Source of the DNA: Marinoscillum furvescens DSM 4134 | Lineage (GTDB): Bacteria; Bacteroidota; Bacteroidia; Cytophagales; Cyclobacteriaceae | DNA: 64,000 bases | Assembly: GCF_003386095.1 (NCBI RefSeq) | Contig: NZ_QREG01000014.1 | Span: 1-64,000, forward strand | Direction of reading: 5' to 3' | Notes under the pieces: generated by a model | What the model was told of the DNA's origin: nothing | Databases searched by the model: none | What the model saw: the letters and a program-made list of their open reading frames with translations, nothing else | In this document: positions 1-6,729 of the stretch, one piece after another | Numbering within the stretch: the first letter of the stretch is position 1 | How the letters are laid out: every line of letters starts with the position of its first letter | Program-made: the position numbers and the translations under genes

Positions 1-197
1 TCGTAAAGAATCACCCAATAAACTCCTGTAGCTTCCATCGCAACAGTTTCAACCTTGTTGGTAATCAAATACTCAACAGCCTCTCTTAATCCAGATGTGA
101 AGGTTTCAAATACACGAACCTCCCCATTTTTGATCGAGACAAAAATGTTCTTTGCGCCAATATCAATCCCTGCGCAGTTTTCCCTAATCTTTTTCAT
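1..197 (-). CDS. IS110-family transposase, N-terminal fragment
   Basis: Reading the minus strand from the ATG at 197 gives an open frame of 65 codons that runs off the window. It begins MKKIRENCAGIDIGAKNIF and contains VAMEATGVYW, the two hallmarks of the RuvC-like DEDD domain at the start of IS110/IS1111 transposases: the first catalytic Asp in GIDIG and the Glu in EATG. The enzyme would act as the bridge-RNA-guided recombinase of the element. No frameshift is seen in the visible part. An overlapping plus-strand ORF at 55-243 is its antisense shadow. Confidence 0.85.
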   Translation of the reverse strand, partial: MKKIRENCAGIDIGAKNIFVSIKNGEVRVFETFTSGLREAVEYLITNKVETVAMEATGVYWVILY

Positions 198-422
198 AAA
201 TTATACTGCTAAAGATGTAAAATGCTGCGCTGAAAGAAATTAACACTGTGACAGACTACCGACCGGGCATTCATGATATATGAAGCACCATAATTTGTGA
301 CTCCTTTCTTCCATCCAAGCTCAAGGACAGGCATACAAGCACTATTCCCTAGTACGGACATATTGCGCAGCTCTAGTATTAAACGTCATCTCATTTTGTG
401 CGGTTTGCAAAACTGTTACTTC
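198..422 (-). ncRNA. candidate IS110 bridge RNA region (left end)
   Basis: IS110-group elements are known to encode a structured bridge RNA in the long non-coding end next to the transposase start. Here the non-coding stretch immediately upstream of the transposase ATG is of suitable size and has no ORF. On the minus strand two similar short stretches, TAGTGCTTGTATG near 331-343 and TATGGTGCTTCATA near 278-291, could lie in two loops. I could not fold it, so the RNA borders and loops are not defined. Basis: position and family knowledge, not a covariance match. Confidence 0.35.
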
Positions 423-740
423 TCAAGGTGACACTCCTTTCGACCATGCCTACGTAAACTTCGGCAGGCAGGCGGGCTCAAGGTGACTCGACTCAATGCC
501 TCCGGCGTGGCAAGCCCGCCTTCGGCGAGGTAAACTTGGCGGTTTTGTCATAGTGAGCGTGTCGAACTATAAGACAAAACCTTACGATAATTAGGAGTCG
601 AGTCTTATCCTTCGACAGGCTCAGGATGACCCGACTCAAGATGCCCCCAGCTCCATGCCTCCGGCAGGCCCGCCTCCGGCGTGGCGAGCCCTCCTCCGGC
701 GTGGCGAGCAGGCAGGATGACCTCAGCTCATAGTGGAGGT
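423..740. repeat. repeat-rich intergenic DNA with direct and inverted repeats
   Basis: The 17-base unit CCTCCGGCGTGGCGAGC occurs at 673-689 and 693-709, and with one change at 499-515. Arms GGCGGGCT (471-478) and AGCCCGCC (513-520) form an inverted repeat. CTTCGACAGGCTCAGGATGAC occupies 610-630, with the related AGGATGACC near 714 and CTCAAGGTGAC at 423 and 478. GTAAACTT is repeated near 454 and 531. No coding frame fits. It resembles the dispersed intergenic repeats common in Bacteroidota and is more GC-rich than its surroundings. Confidence 0.6.
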
Positions 741-841
741 TCTGGAAGCCTCCAGGGTTTACTGGCGAGCAAATGAACCTCCATCACCACTCATTCACTA
801 CGGAATAATTCAAGTTCATCTTCATATAGTCTTATTTTCAC

Positions 842-871
842 TTTGAGTTAAGCGCTGTACCCTTATCTTTA
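842..871 (+). promoter_or_regulatory. Bacteroidota-type promoter
   Basis: TTTG at 842-845 and TATCTTTA at 864-871 are separated by 18 bases, matching the TTTG / TAnnTTTG primary promoter of Bacteroidota at all but the last base. It would start transcription near 878, about 34 bases before the small lipoprotein gene at 912. Confidence 0.5.
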
Positions 872-911
872 AGTACAATTTTTTCTTTATTTATTACTAT
901 TTATTCCAGCT

Positions 912-1109
912 ATGTACATTACTAAAGCCAAAACAATTGCATTTGTCCTGTTGCTTTCACTCTTTATCATGGGGTCTATGGGATCGTGTAAGTCCAGTAA
1001 AATGAACCCTACTTATACTGACCTCAATCATGCCAAGGCTCTGGATAAGAAGAAAGGCAAGCGACTCAAGAAGCTACAGAAGAATGTTTCTAAGGTGTAT
1101 TCTTTTTAA
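912..1109 (+). CDS. small lipoprotein, unknown function
   Basis: 65 residues. A hydrophobic segment at about 9-25 ends in GSMGSC, a lipobox with the lipidated Cys at 26. The mature part is only about 40 residues and strongly basic (KKKGKRLKKLQKNVSK). No family is recognised. It stands alone between the IS/repeat region and a terminator, with its own promoter at 842-871. A small, basic, lipid-anchored envelope peptide is the most that can be said. The lipobox and promoter make it likely real despite its size. Confidence 0.6.
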   Translation: MYITKAKTIAFVLLLSLFIMGSMGSCKSSKMNPTYTDLNHAKALDKKKGKRLKKLQKNVSKVYSF

Positions 1110-1126
1110 GCTTTTGCTTGCATACG

Positions 1127-1156
1127 AAAAGCCCCGGAGATATGCTCTGGGGTTTG
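1127..1156. terminator. bidirectional terminator
   Basis: The stem AGCCCCGGAG / CTCTGGGGTTT has short A/T runs on both sides. It lies between the convergent small lipoprotein gene and the AraC gene and could serve both. Confidence 0.7.
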
Positions 1157-1160
1157 CCTT

Positions 1161-2045
1161 TCACCCGATCTTCTGATACTGCTGCCGGTAGGTCTGTGGC
1201 GACTGCTGCTTGTACCGACTAAACTGCCGGTAGAAAAACGACAGGTTGTTGAATCCAGACCGATAACCAACCTCCGATACTGACAGGTCGGTCTCTATCA
1301 GCATCTGGCTGGCCAGGGTGACTTTGTATTCGTTTACATATTGCATAAACGTCTTGTCAAAGGTTTTTTTGAAAAACCGACAAAAAGCCTCTTTGCTTAG
1401 CGAAAGCAGCTCTGCCACTTCATCGAGCCGTATCTGCTCCAGTATATTGTCTTTGATATAGTTGTTGATCAGGTTTACGCGCTGACTTTCCTTTCCCGAA
1501 AGGGCCTTTCCAAATCCCGGACCCGCCAGCAGTTCCGAATCAGCCTCTGCAGCCAATGTATGTAGTATCTTCAGCAGGGTGAGCAGCCGCTCAAAGGGAG
1601 GTTGTTGTGGGAGTTTTACAAAATCACCCTCCAGCCTGAGAGCCGTATTCCGATCAAAGGCAATACCCCGAGAAGAAGAGACCAGCAGCTGACGTATGGC
1701 GGCAAACTCAGGTTTTGGCAGCCAGTCTGCGAGCAGCGACTCATCCCATTGGATGATCACACATTTCACATCCTCAGACTTCACTTTTACGGTTTTCCAC
1801 GAATGTGGCAGGTTACGCCCTACCAGCACCAGGTCTCCCCGATCAAACGGGTGCATGGAGTCGCCCACATAGCGTATGCCGGTGCTCTGCACCATGTAGG
1901 TGAGCTCGTACTGCGGGTGAAAATGCCAGGCAGCCTGAAACTGGCGGTCTTCAAATACTTTGACCCGAAAGGAGCAATCAGCGCTTGTGGTAACTTCCCG
2001 TAATTGTGCTTTCATAGCATGTAGGTTCTCTACCAAAAATGACAT
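1161..2045 (-). CDS. AraC-family transcriptional regulator with cupin sensor domain
   Basis: 294 residues. The N-terminal half (about 25-140) is a cupin-like sugar-sensing domain with the HFHPQYEL motif. The C-terminal 100 residues hold the two helix-turn-helix motifs of AraC proteins, ending SGFNNLSFFYRQFSRYKQQS-PQTY. It is divergent from the sugar-acid catabolic operon at 2174, and the 128-base gap contains two dyads, so it is the likely activator of that operon responding to a sugar or sugar acid. The first ATG is used; the Met at residue 11 (2015) is an alternative start. Ligand unknown; L-fucose or L-fuconate is inferred from the neighbours. Confidence 0.9.
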   Translation of the reverse strand: MSFLVENLHAMKAQLREVTTSADCSFRVKVFEDRQFQAAWHFHPQYELTYMVQSTGIRYVGDSMHPFDRGDLVLVGRNLPHSWKTVKVKSEDVKCVIIQWDESLLADWLPKPEFAAIRQLLVSSSRGIAFDRNTALRLEGDFVKLPQQPPFERLLTLLKILHTLAAEADSELLAGPGFGKALSGKESQRVNLINNYIKDNILEQIRLDEVAELLSLSKEAFCRFFKKTFDKTFMQYVNEYKVTLASQMLIETDLSVSEVGYRSGFNNLSFFYRQFSRYKQQSPQTYRQQYQKIG

Positions 2046-2067
2046 TTATTGGCTAATCGCTATTCAT

Positions 2068-2088
2068 TTTTGACTCAGAAAGTCAAAA
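2068..2088. promoter_or_regulatory. inverted repeat, candidate operator
   Basis: TTTTGACT and AGTCAAAA form perfect 8-base arms around a 5-base spacer, between the divergent AraC gene and the catabolic operon. It is a candidate regulator site; which protein binds it is unknown. Confidence 0.45.
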
Positions 2089-2099
2089 TAGTATAGTAG

Positions 2100-2146
2100 A
2101 AGTACATAATGCTGTACTTTTTTGGCAGGTCATTCGGTCAACTTTG
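2100..2146 (+). promoter_or_regulatory. candidate activated promoter of the fucose operon
   Basis: CAACTTTG at 2139-2146 matches the -7 box TAnnTTTG at 7 of 8 positions, but no good TTTG stands 18 bases upstream. Instead the dyad AAGTAC-8-GTACTT (2100-2119) covers the place of the -33 box. A poor -33 box overlapped by a dyad is what an activator-dependent promoter would look like. Inference from sequence only. Confidence 0.35.
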
Positions 2147-2173
2147 TGAAATACAAAAGCGAAAATTACCAAC

Positions 2174-3256
2174 ATGAATGATCTGGCCATACGGGATGTA
2201 AAACTCTACAAGGCATCCTCCGAACTCAAAAAACCAATAGCCGACGCTACACATACGCTCACTGAGATCTCCTTTGTGGTGATGCGCATACAGCTGGAAA
2301 ATGGCATCATCGGCGAGTCTTACCTGCTATCTTTCCAATACTCACCCAACGCCATCATTGGCGCTCTTCAGGACATCATACCCGTAGTGAAAGGATATAA
2401 GACTAACGAAACGGGGCTGGTTTACCAAAAGCTCAACGACCTCCACGAGTACTTTGGCAACCAGGGCCTACTCCGCTGGGCCCAGGCGGCCATCAACATC
2501 GCCATGTGGGATGCATGGGGCAAAGCCAACAACCAGCCCATACACCAGCTACTCGGCACTACGCGCGAAAAGGTAAGCATCTATGGCAGTGGTGGCTGGA
2601 TCTCCTACACCATAGACGAACTCATCGAAGAGGTGACCGACTATGCCAGCCGCGGGTTTAAAGCAGTAAAAATCAAAGTAGGCTCCCCCAAAGTAAGCAC
2701 CGACCTGGAGCGCCTGCGCAAAGTGCGTGAGGCTGTGGGCGACAAGGTAGACATCATGATGGATGCCAATCAGGGCATGGACCTGCCTGCTGCTATCAAG
2801 CTAGCCAATGGAGCACGTGAGCTCAACATTCACTGGTTTGAAGAGCCGGTCAACCATCAAAATTTTCAGGCCTACGAAATCCTCAAAAATCAAACGGGTA
2901 TCTCACTGGCCATGGGCGAGCGAGAGTTTGACACCCTTCCACTTCGCGAGCTGGTCACCCGCAATGCGCTGGATATCTGGCAGCCAGACATTCTCAGGAT
3001 CGGTGGCGTAGAGGCCTGGCGTGAGAGTGCCGCACTTGCTGCTAGCTTTCACCTGCCCGTACTGCCTCATTACTATAAAGACTATGATGTACCACTACTC
3101 TGTACCATTCCCAATGGCGTGGGTGCTGAGTCCTTCGACTGGGTAGACCCACTCATAGACAACCCGATGGTTCTGAAAGATGGTTTTGCACAGCCACATG
3201 ACCGCCCGGGGTGGGGATTTAGCTTTATCGACGATCAACTTACCGCAATCAACTAA
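2174..3256 (+). CDS. enolase-superfamily acid-sugar dehydratase (L-fuconate dehydratase-like)
   Basis: 360 residues, mandelate racemase/muconate lactonising enzyme family, with N-terminal capping domain and C-terminal barrel. Visible catalytic residues are KIK (166-168), metal ligands D197 (MMDAN), E223 (WFEEP) and E249 (GERE), and a D272/H299 pair (QPDILR, LPHYY), the set used by sugar-acid dehydratases that make 2-keto-3-deoxy acids. It is first in an operon with an SDR, a zinc-type dehydrogenase and a symporter, upstream of two fucosidases. L-fuconate is therefore the best guess; L-galactonate or L-rhamnonate are alternatives, since specificity in this family cannot be read by eye. Known L-fuconate dehydratases are longer, about 440 residues. 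Confidence 0.8.
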   Translation: MNDLAIRDVKLYKASSELKKPIADATHTLTEISFVVMRIQLENGIIGESYLLSFQYSPNAIIGALQDIIPVVKGYKTNETGLVYQKLNDLHEYFGNQGLLRWAQAAINIAMWDAWGKANNQPIHQLLGTTREKVSIYGSGGWISYTIDELIEEVTDYASRGFKAVKIKVGSPKVSTDLERLRKVREAVGDKVDIMMDANQGMDLPAAIKLANGARELNIHWFEEPVNHQNFQAYEILKNQTGISLAMGEREFDTLPLRELVTRNALDIWQPDILRIGGVEAWRESAALAASFHLPVLPHYYKDYDVPLLCTIPNGVGAESFDWVDPLIDNPMVLKDGFAQPHDRPGWGFSFIDDQLTAIN

Positions 3257-3257
3257 T

Positions 3258-4019
3258 ATGGCACTATCAGTATATTCATTGGAAGGAAAACGCGCCCTCA
3301 TCACCGGTGGTGGCACGGGTATAGGACTGGGTATAGCGCAAGCCATGGTAGAGGCTGGCGCCAAAGTGGTAATCACGGGACGCCGAGAGGCGGTGCTCCA
3401 GGAGGCTGTAGCCCAACTGGGCTCGCACGCTACCTACCGGGTAAATGACATCACCGACAAAAAGGCGATACCGGGACTCGTGGAAGACATAGAATCCAAC
3501 GAAGGCCCCATTGATATCCTGGTCAACAATGCGGGCATCCACCACAAAGCTATGGCTCAGGACACCTCTGACGAGGACTTTGAGCGTGTACTGCAAACCA
3601 ATGTAGTAAGCGTATTTGCACTGACCAGGGCATGTGCCAAATACATGCTCCAGCGCAAGCAGGGAGCTATACTGATGATTGGCTCCATGGCTGGTCTCTT
3701 TGGGGTAGACAAGGTGGTAGCCTATGGCACTTCCAAGACAGCCCTCACCGGCTTGGTCAACTCGCTGGTCACGGAGTACTCTACCAGCAACGTGCGGGTA
3801 AATGCCATCGCTCCCGGGTGGATCGAATCCAATATGTTTCTCAACGCCATCAACAAAGACGAAAAACGCAAGCAGCAAATCACCAACCGCATAGCTATGG
3901 ACTGCTTCGGTCAGCCGAGCGATATTGGCAATGCGGCGGTGTTTCTAAGCTCGGAAGCTGCACGCTACATCACCGGAGTGGTACTACCTGTAGACGGAGG
4001 TGCCACCGTCAATTTTTAA
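3258..4019 (+). CDS. SDR-family oxidoreductase (keto-deoxy-sugar-acid dehydrogenase candidate)
   Basis: 253 residues from the ATG just after the dehydratase stop; a longer frame from 3180 overlaps that gene and is not used. It is a classical SDR: TGGGTGIG cofactor motif (16-23), NNAG (90-93), catalytic S143, Y156 and K160 in YGTSK, and C-terminal ITGVVLPVDGG. In the oxidative L-fucose route an SDR oxidises 2-keto-3-deoxy-L-fuconate, and the position next to the dehydratase fits that role. Gluconate 5-dehydrogenase-like activity is an alternative. The one-base gap to the preceding gene implies co-transcription. Confidence 0.85.
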   Translation: MALSVYSLEGKRALITGGGTGIGLGIAQAMVEAGAKVVITGRREAVLQEAVAQLGSHATYRVNDITDKKAIPGLVEDIESNEGPIDILVNNAGIHHKAMAQDTSDEDFERVLQTNVVSVFALTRACAKYMLQRKQGAILMIGSMAGLFGVDKVVAYGTSKTALTGLVNSLVTEYSTSNVRVNAIAPGWIESNMFLNAINKDEKRKQQITNRIAMDCFGQPSDIGNAAVFLSSEAARYITGVVLPVDGGATVNF

Positions 4020-4034
4020 ACATCCAAACCCTGA

Positions 4035-5066
4035 ATGATGAACCAAATGAAAGCTATACGACTAAAGGAACCCGGCCAGTGGGAAGCGATCACCAAAGAC
4101 TTCCCTGCGCAGGAGCTCAAGGGAGATGACGTACTGGTAAAGGTACACCGCATGGGTGTTTGTGGCACCGACTTGCATGCCTACAAAGGCAATCAGCCGT
4201 TTTTTGAGTACCCGAGAATACTGGGCCATGAGCTGGCAGTAGAGGTATTGGCCATTGGCCCTGATGTAAGTACTCTACAGGTGGGTGACCGCTGTGCCGT
4301 GGAGCCTTATTACAACGAAACGGTAGGCCAGGCGGTAAGACGCGGCAAAACCAACTGTGGCGAAACGCTACGTGTGTTGGGTGTGCACGTAGACGGAGGC
4401 ATGCAGGAGCAACTGGTGCTGCCTGCCCGATACCTCCATCCCTCCCCTGTGCTGAGCAATGATCAGCTCGCACTCATAGAGCCGCTGGCTATTGGCTGCC
4501 ATGCTGTAGACCGGGCGCAGCTCACGCATGAAGACATTGTACTGGTCATAGGTGCCGGACCTATAGGACTGGCCACCATACAGTTTGCGCAGCTCTCCGG
4601 AGCACGTGTGATCGCCATGGATATAGATGCTGGCAAACTAGACAAAGCACAAAACATCACCCAGATTCAAGACACACTACTGGTTTCTGATCACATAGAA
4701 GAAGACCTCATGAGCCTGCTAAATGGTGATCTACCAACTGTGGTATTAGATGCCACGGGCAACCCAAAATCCATGCTCAACACTTTTAAATATTGCGCTG
4801 CAGGAGGAACGATCGTTTTTATCGGTCTATTTCAGGGTGATGTAGTCTTCAATGATCCCTATTTCCATAAAAAAGAGCTTACGCTAAAAGCAAGCCGGGC
4901 AGCACTGAGTAGTGATTTTGGTCGGATTGTGCGGCTGATAGAGGCTGGAAAAATCAAGCCTGAAGCATACATCACGCATCGCATGACCTTCGATCAGGTA
5001 CCCACGGATTTTGAAAAACTCTATACCTACGGTGGAGCGCTGGTAAAAGCCGTCATCGAATACTAA
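4035..5066 (+). CDS. zinc-type medium-chain alcohol/sugar dehydrogenase
   Basis: 343 residues, MDR superfamily. Catalytic zinc ligands C43 (GVCGTD) and H65 with E66 (GHE) are present, and the Rossmann motif GAGPIG lies at 173-178. The lobe that usually binds a structural zinc with four cysteines (about 93-112) keeps only C108, so the structural zinc is probably lost. As the third operon gene it could oxidise L-fucose (C1) or a downstream hydroxyl; relatives act on sorbitol, galactitol phosphate or threonine. Met1, Met2 and Met5 are all possible starts. Confidence 0.8.
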   Translation: MMNQMKAIRLKEPGQWEAITKDFPAQELKGDDVLVKVHRMGVCGTDLHAYKGNQPFFEYPRILGHELAVEVLAIGPDVSTLQVGDRCAVEPYYNETVGQAVRRGKTNCGETLRVLGVHVDGGMQEQLVLPARYLHPSPVLSNDQLALIEPLAIGCHAVDRAQLTHEDIVLVIGAGPIGLATIQFAQLSGARVIAMDIDAGKLDKAQNITQIQDTLLVSDHIEEDLMSLLNGDLPTVVLDATGNPKSMLNTFKYCAAGGTIVFIGLFQGDVVFNDPYFHKKELTLKASRAALSSDFGRIVRLIEAGKIKPEAYITHRMTFDQVPTDFEKLYTYGGALVKAVIEY

Positions 5067-5081
5067 ACTGCAAAACCTGTT

Positions 5082-6710
5082 ATGAACATTTCTATCATCG
5101 ATTTATCCATCATCGCCCTGTATCTGGTAGGCATCACTATCATCGGTATTTGGGCGGGTGGTGGTTTCAAAAAGCAGACCTCCAACAACTACTTTCTGGC
5201 CGGCCGTTCGCTGGGCTGGGGCGTGGTAGGTGCGAGCCTTTTTGCTTCCAATATCTCCACTGTACATATCGTGGGCTTTGCTGAGTCTGGCTTTACCTCG
5301 GGGCTTTCCGATGGCATTTTCGAGTGGATGGCGATTCCCTGCCTGGTTTTTCTGGGGGTATTTATCGCACCTTTTTACTTTCGTAACAATGTGCAAACGA
5401 TTCCGCAGTATTTCGAGCGGCGATTCGATGGTGCTTCGCGGACCTTTATGGTGATTTTTGCCATACTTACGGCACTGCTCATCCATATAGGCATCAGTCT
5501 TTATGCTGGTGCCACCATCATGAAAGAATTCTTCGGCCTGGACCAGTTGTGGGGCGTGCTACTGATCTCCTTTCTTACCGCATTATACACCATCGTGGGT
5601 GGCCTTAAAGCAGTAGCTGTTACCGAATCCATCCAGTCGGTGATGCTACTGGGTGGTAGTATTCTCATCACCCTTTTTGGTATTGCTATGCTACCCGAAG
5701 CGGGCATCACCAGTTTTGAGCTTTTCAGGAGTGAAATCAAACCTGGCAGCTTATCCATGCTGCGGTCTGACGCTACAGTAGCCCAAACGGGTGGTATCCC
5801 CTGGTATGCCGTGTTTTTAGGTTATCCTGTATTAGGTATTTGGTATTGGTTCACTGACCAAACCATCGTACAGCGGGCGTTGGGCTCGCGCTCTGAAAAC
5901 GATGCGCGCATCGGACCTATGTTTACTGCCGTATTGAAGCTGGCTCCGGTATTTTTCATGCTACTCCCTGGCCTGCTGGCTTATGTGTTGTTTCGTGACG
6001 AGATCAATGCTGCAGGAACTGGTCAGACTTTTTCTATACTGGTAGCCAAACTCCTGCCGGTAGGTCTTGCAGGCCTGGTAATCGCCTCGCTATTGGCTGC
6101 ACTCATGAGCTCGGTAGCCGCAGCGCTCAACAGCTCCTCCACGCTGGTTTCGATGGACATTGTCAAACGCATGAATCCCAGCATAGACGATGACAAACTG
6201 GTATGGATTGGCAAGGTCACCACCTTTTTGGTCATGGTCATTGCCATATTGTTTTCGTTGGTGGCTGGGGCCAAAGGTGGCTCCATCATCACCATCGTCA
6301 ATTCTATAGGCTCTAGTATCGCTCCTTCCATTTCTGCGGTGTTTATCCTGGGTTATTTCTGGAAAAGAGGCACCAAAGAAGCCGCAAAAGTCACGTTTGG
6401 TGTAGGGCTCGTATTGGGCGTACTGATGTTTGTACTGGACTTTCCCAATGCTGCTGGCGTAAAACTCATCACCGACACCTGGGGGATTATCTTCATGATG
6501 CAGGCCTGGTGGGGATTTGTGTTTTGCTGTGCGGTTTTTGTGGTGGTAAGTTACCTCACGCCTGCCCCTACTGCAGAGCAGCAAGCCCTGTCCTTTACTG
6601 CAAAAGCCTATTTTGATAAAATCAAATCCATCGCAGACTACCGTATCATCGGTATCGGCGTAATGGTGCTGCTTATTGTCCTTTGGGCCGCCATCGAACT
6701 CATTGCTTAA
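5082..6710 (+). CDS. sodium:solute symporter (SSS family), sugar uptake
   Basis: 542 residues with about 13-14 hydrophobic segments. The conserved N-terminal stretch (NNYFLAGRSLGWGVVGASLF) and the later WYWFTDQTIVQRALGSRSE region are typical of SSS sugar transporters related to SglT. It would bring the released monosaccharide across the inner membrane with sodium. It lies 15 bases after the dehydrogenase gene and 19 before the fucosidase gene, so it belongs to the same operon. Fucose or a related deoxysugar is the expected substrate from context only. Confidence 0.9.
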   Translation: MNISIIDLSIIALYLVGITIIGIWAGGGFKKQTSNNYFLAGRSLGWGVVGASLFASNISTVHIVGFAESGFTSGLSDGIFEWMAIPCLVFLGVFIAPFYFRNNVQTIPQYFERRFDGASRTFMVIFAILTALLIHIGISLYAGATIMKEFFGLDQLWGVLLISFLTALYTIVGGLKAVAVTESIQSVMLLGGSILITLFGIAMLPEAGITSFELFRSEIKPGSLSMLRSDATVAQTGGIPWYAVFLGYPVLGIWYWFTDQTIVQRALGSRSENDARIGPMFTAVLKLAPVFFMLLPGLLAYVLFRDEINAAGTGQTFSILVAKLLPVGLAGLVIASLLAALMSSVAAALNSSSTLVSMDIVKRMNPSIDDDKLVWIGKVTTFLVMVIAILFSLVAGAKGGSIITIVNSIGSSIAPSISAVFILGYFWKRGTKEAAKVTFGVGLVLGVLMFVLDFPNAAGVKLITDTWGIIFMMQAWWGFVFCCAVFVVVSYLTPAPTAEQQALSFTAKAYFDKIKSIADYRIIGIGVMVLLIVLWAAIELIA

Positions 6711-6729
6711 CTACCTAAACTTCTTTGCT

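Larger units (their letters stand above)
1..422 (-). mobile_element. IS110-family insertion sequence, partial, cut by window edge
   Basis: The minus strand carries the start of an IS110-type DEDD transposase followed upstream by about 225 bases of non-coding DNA, the usual arrangement of an IS110-group left end. The right boundary is not visible as an inverted repeat, as expected since most IS110 elements lack terminal inverted repeats. I place it near 422 only because a locally repeated motif (CTCAAGGTGAC, seen at 423 and again at 478) begins there. The rest of the element lies outside the window. Confidence 0.55.

Noticed and set aside
55-243. Plus-strand open frame of 62 codons at the left edge
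   Set aside because: It is antisense to the IS110 transposase start and its non-coding end; the minus-strand reading has clear family motifs.
1602-2003. Plus-strand frame opposite the AraC gene, and similar long frames opposite other genes (for example 3276-3878 and 16784-17398)
   Set aside because: No domain or signal features; the opposite strand codes for proteins with full family motifs.
6676-6729. Upstream extensions of the fucosidase gene, and likewise of genes at 8847, 11565, 48583 and 54603
   Set aside because: The extensions overlap the previous gene or lack sense as protein, while the later ATG begins a proper signal peptide or lipobox.
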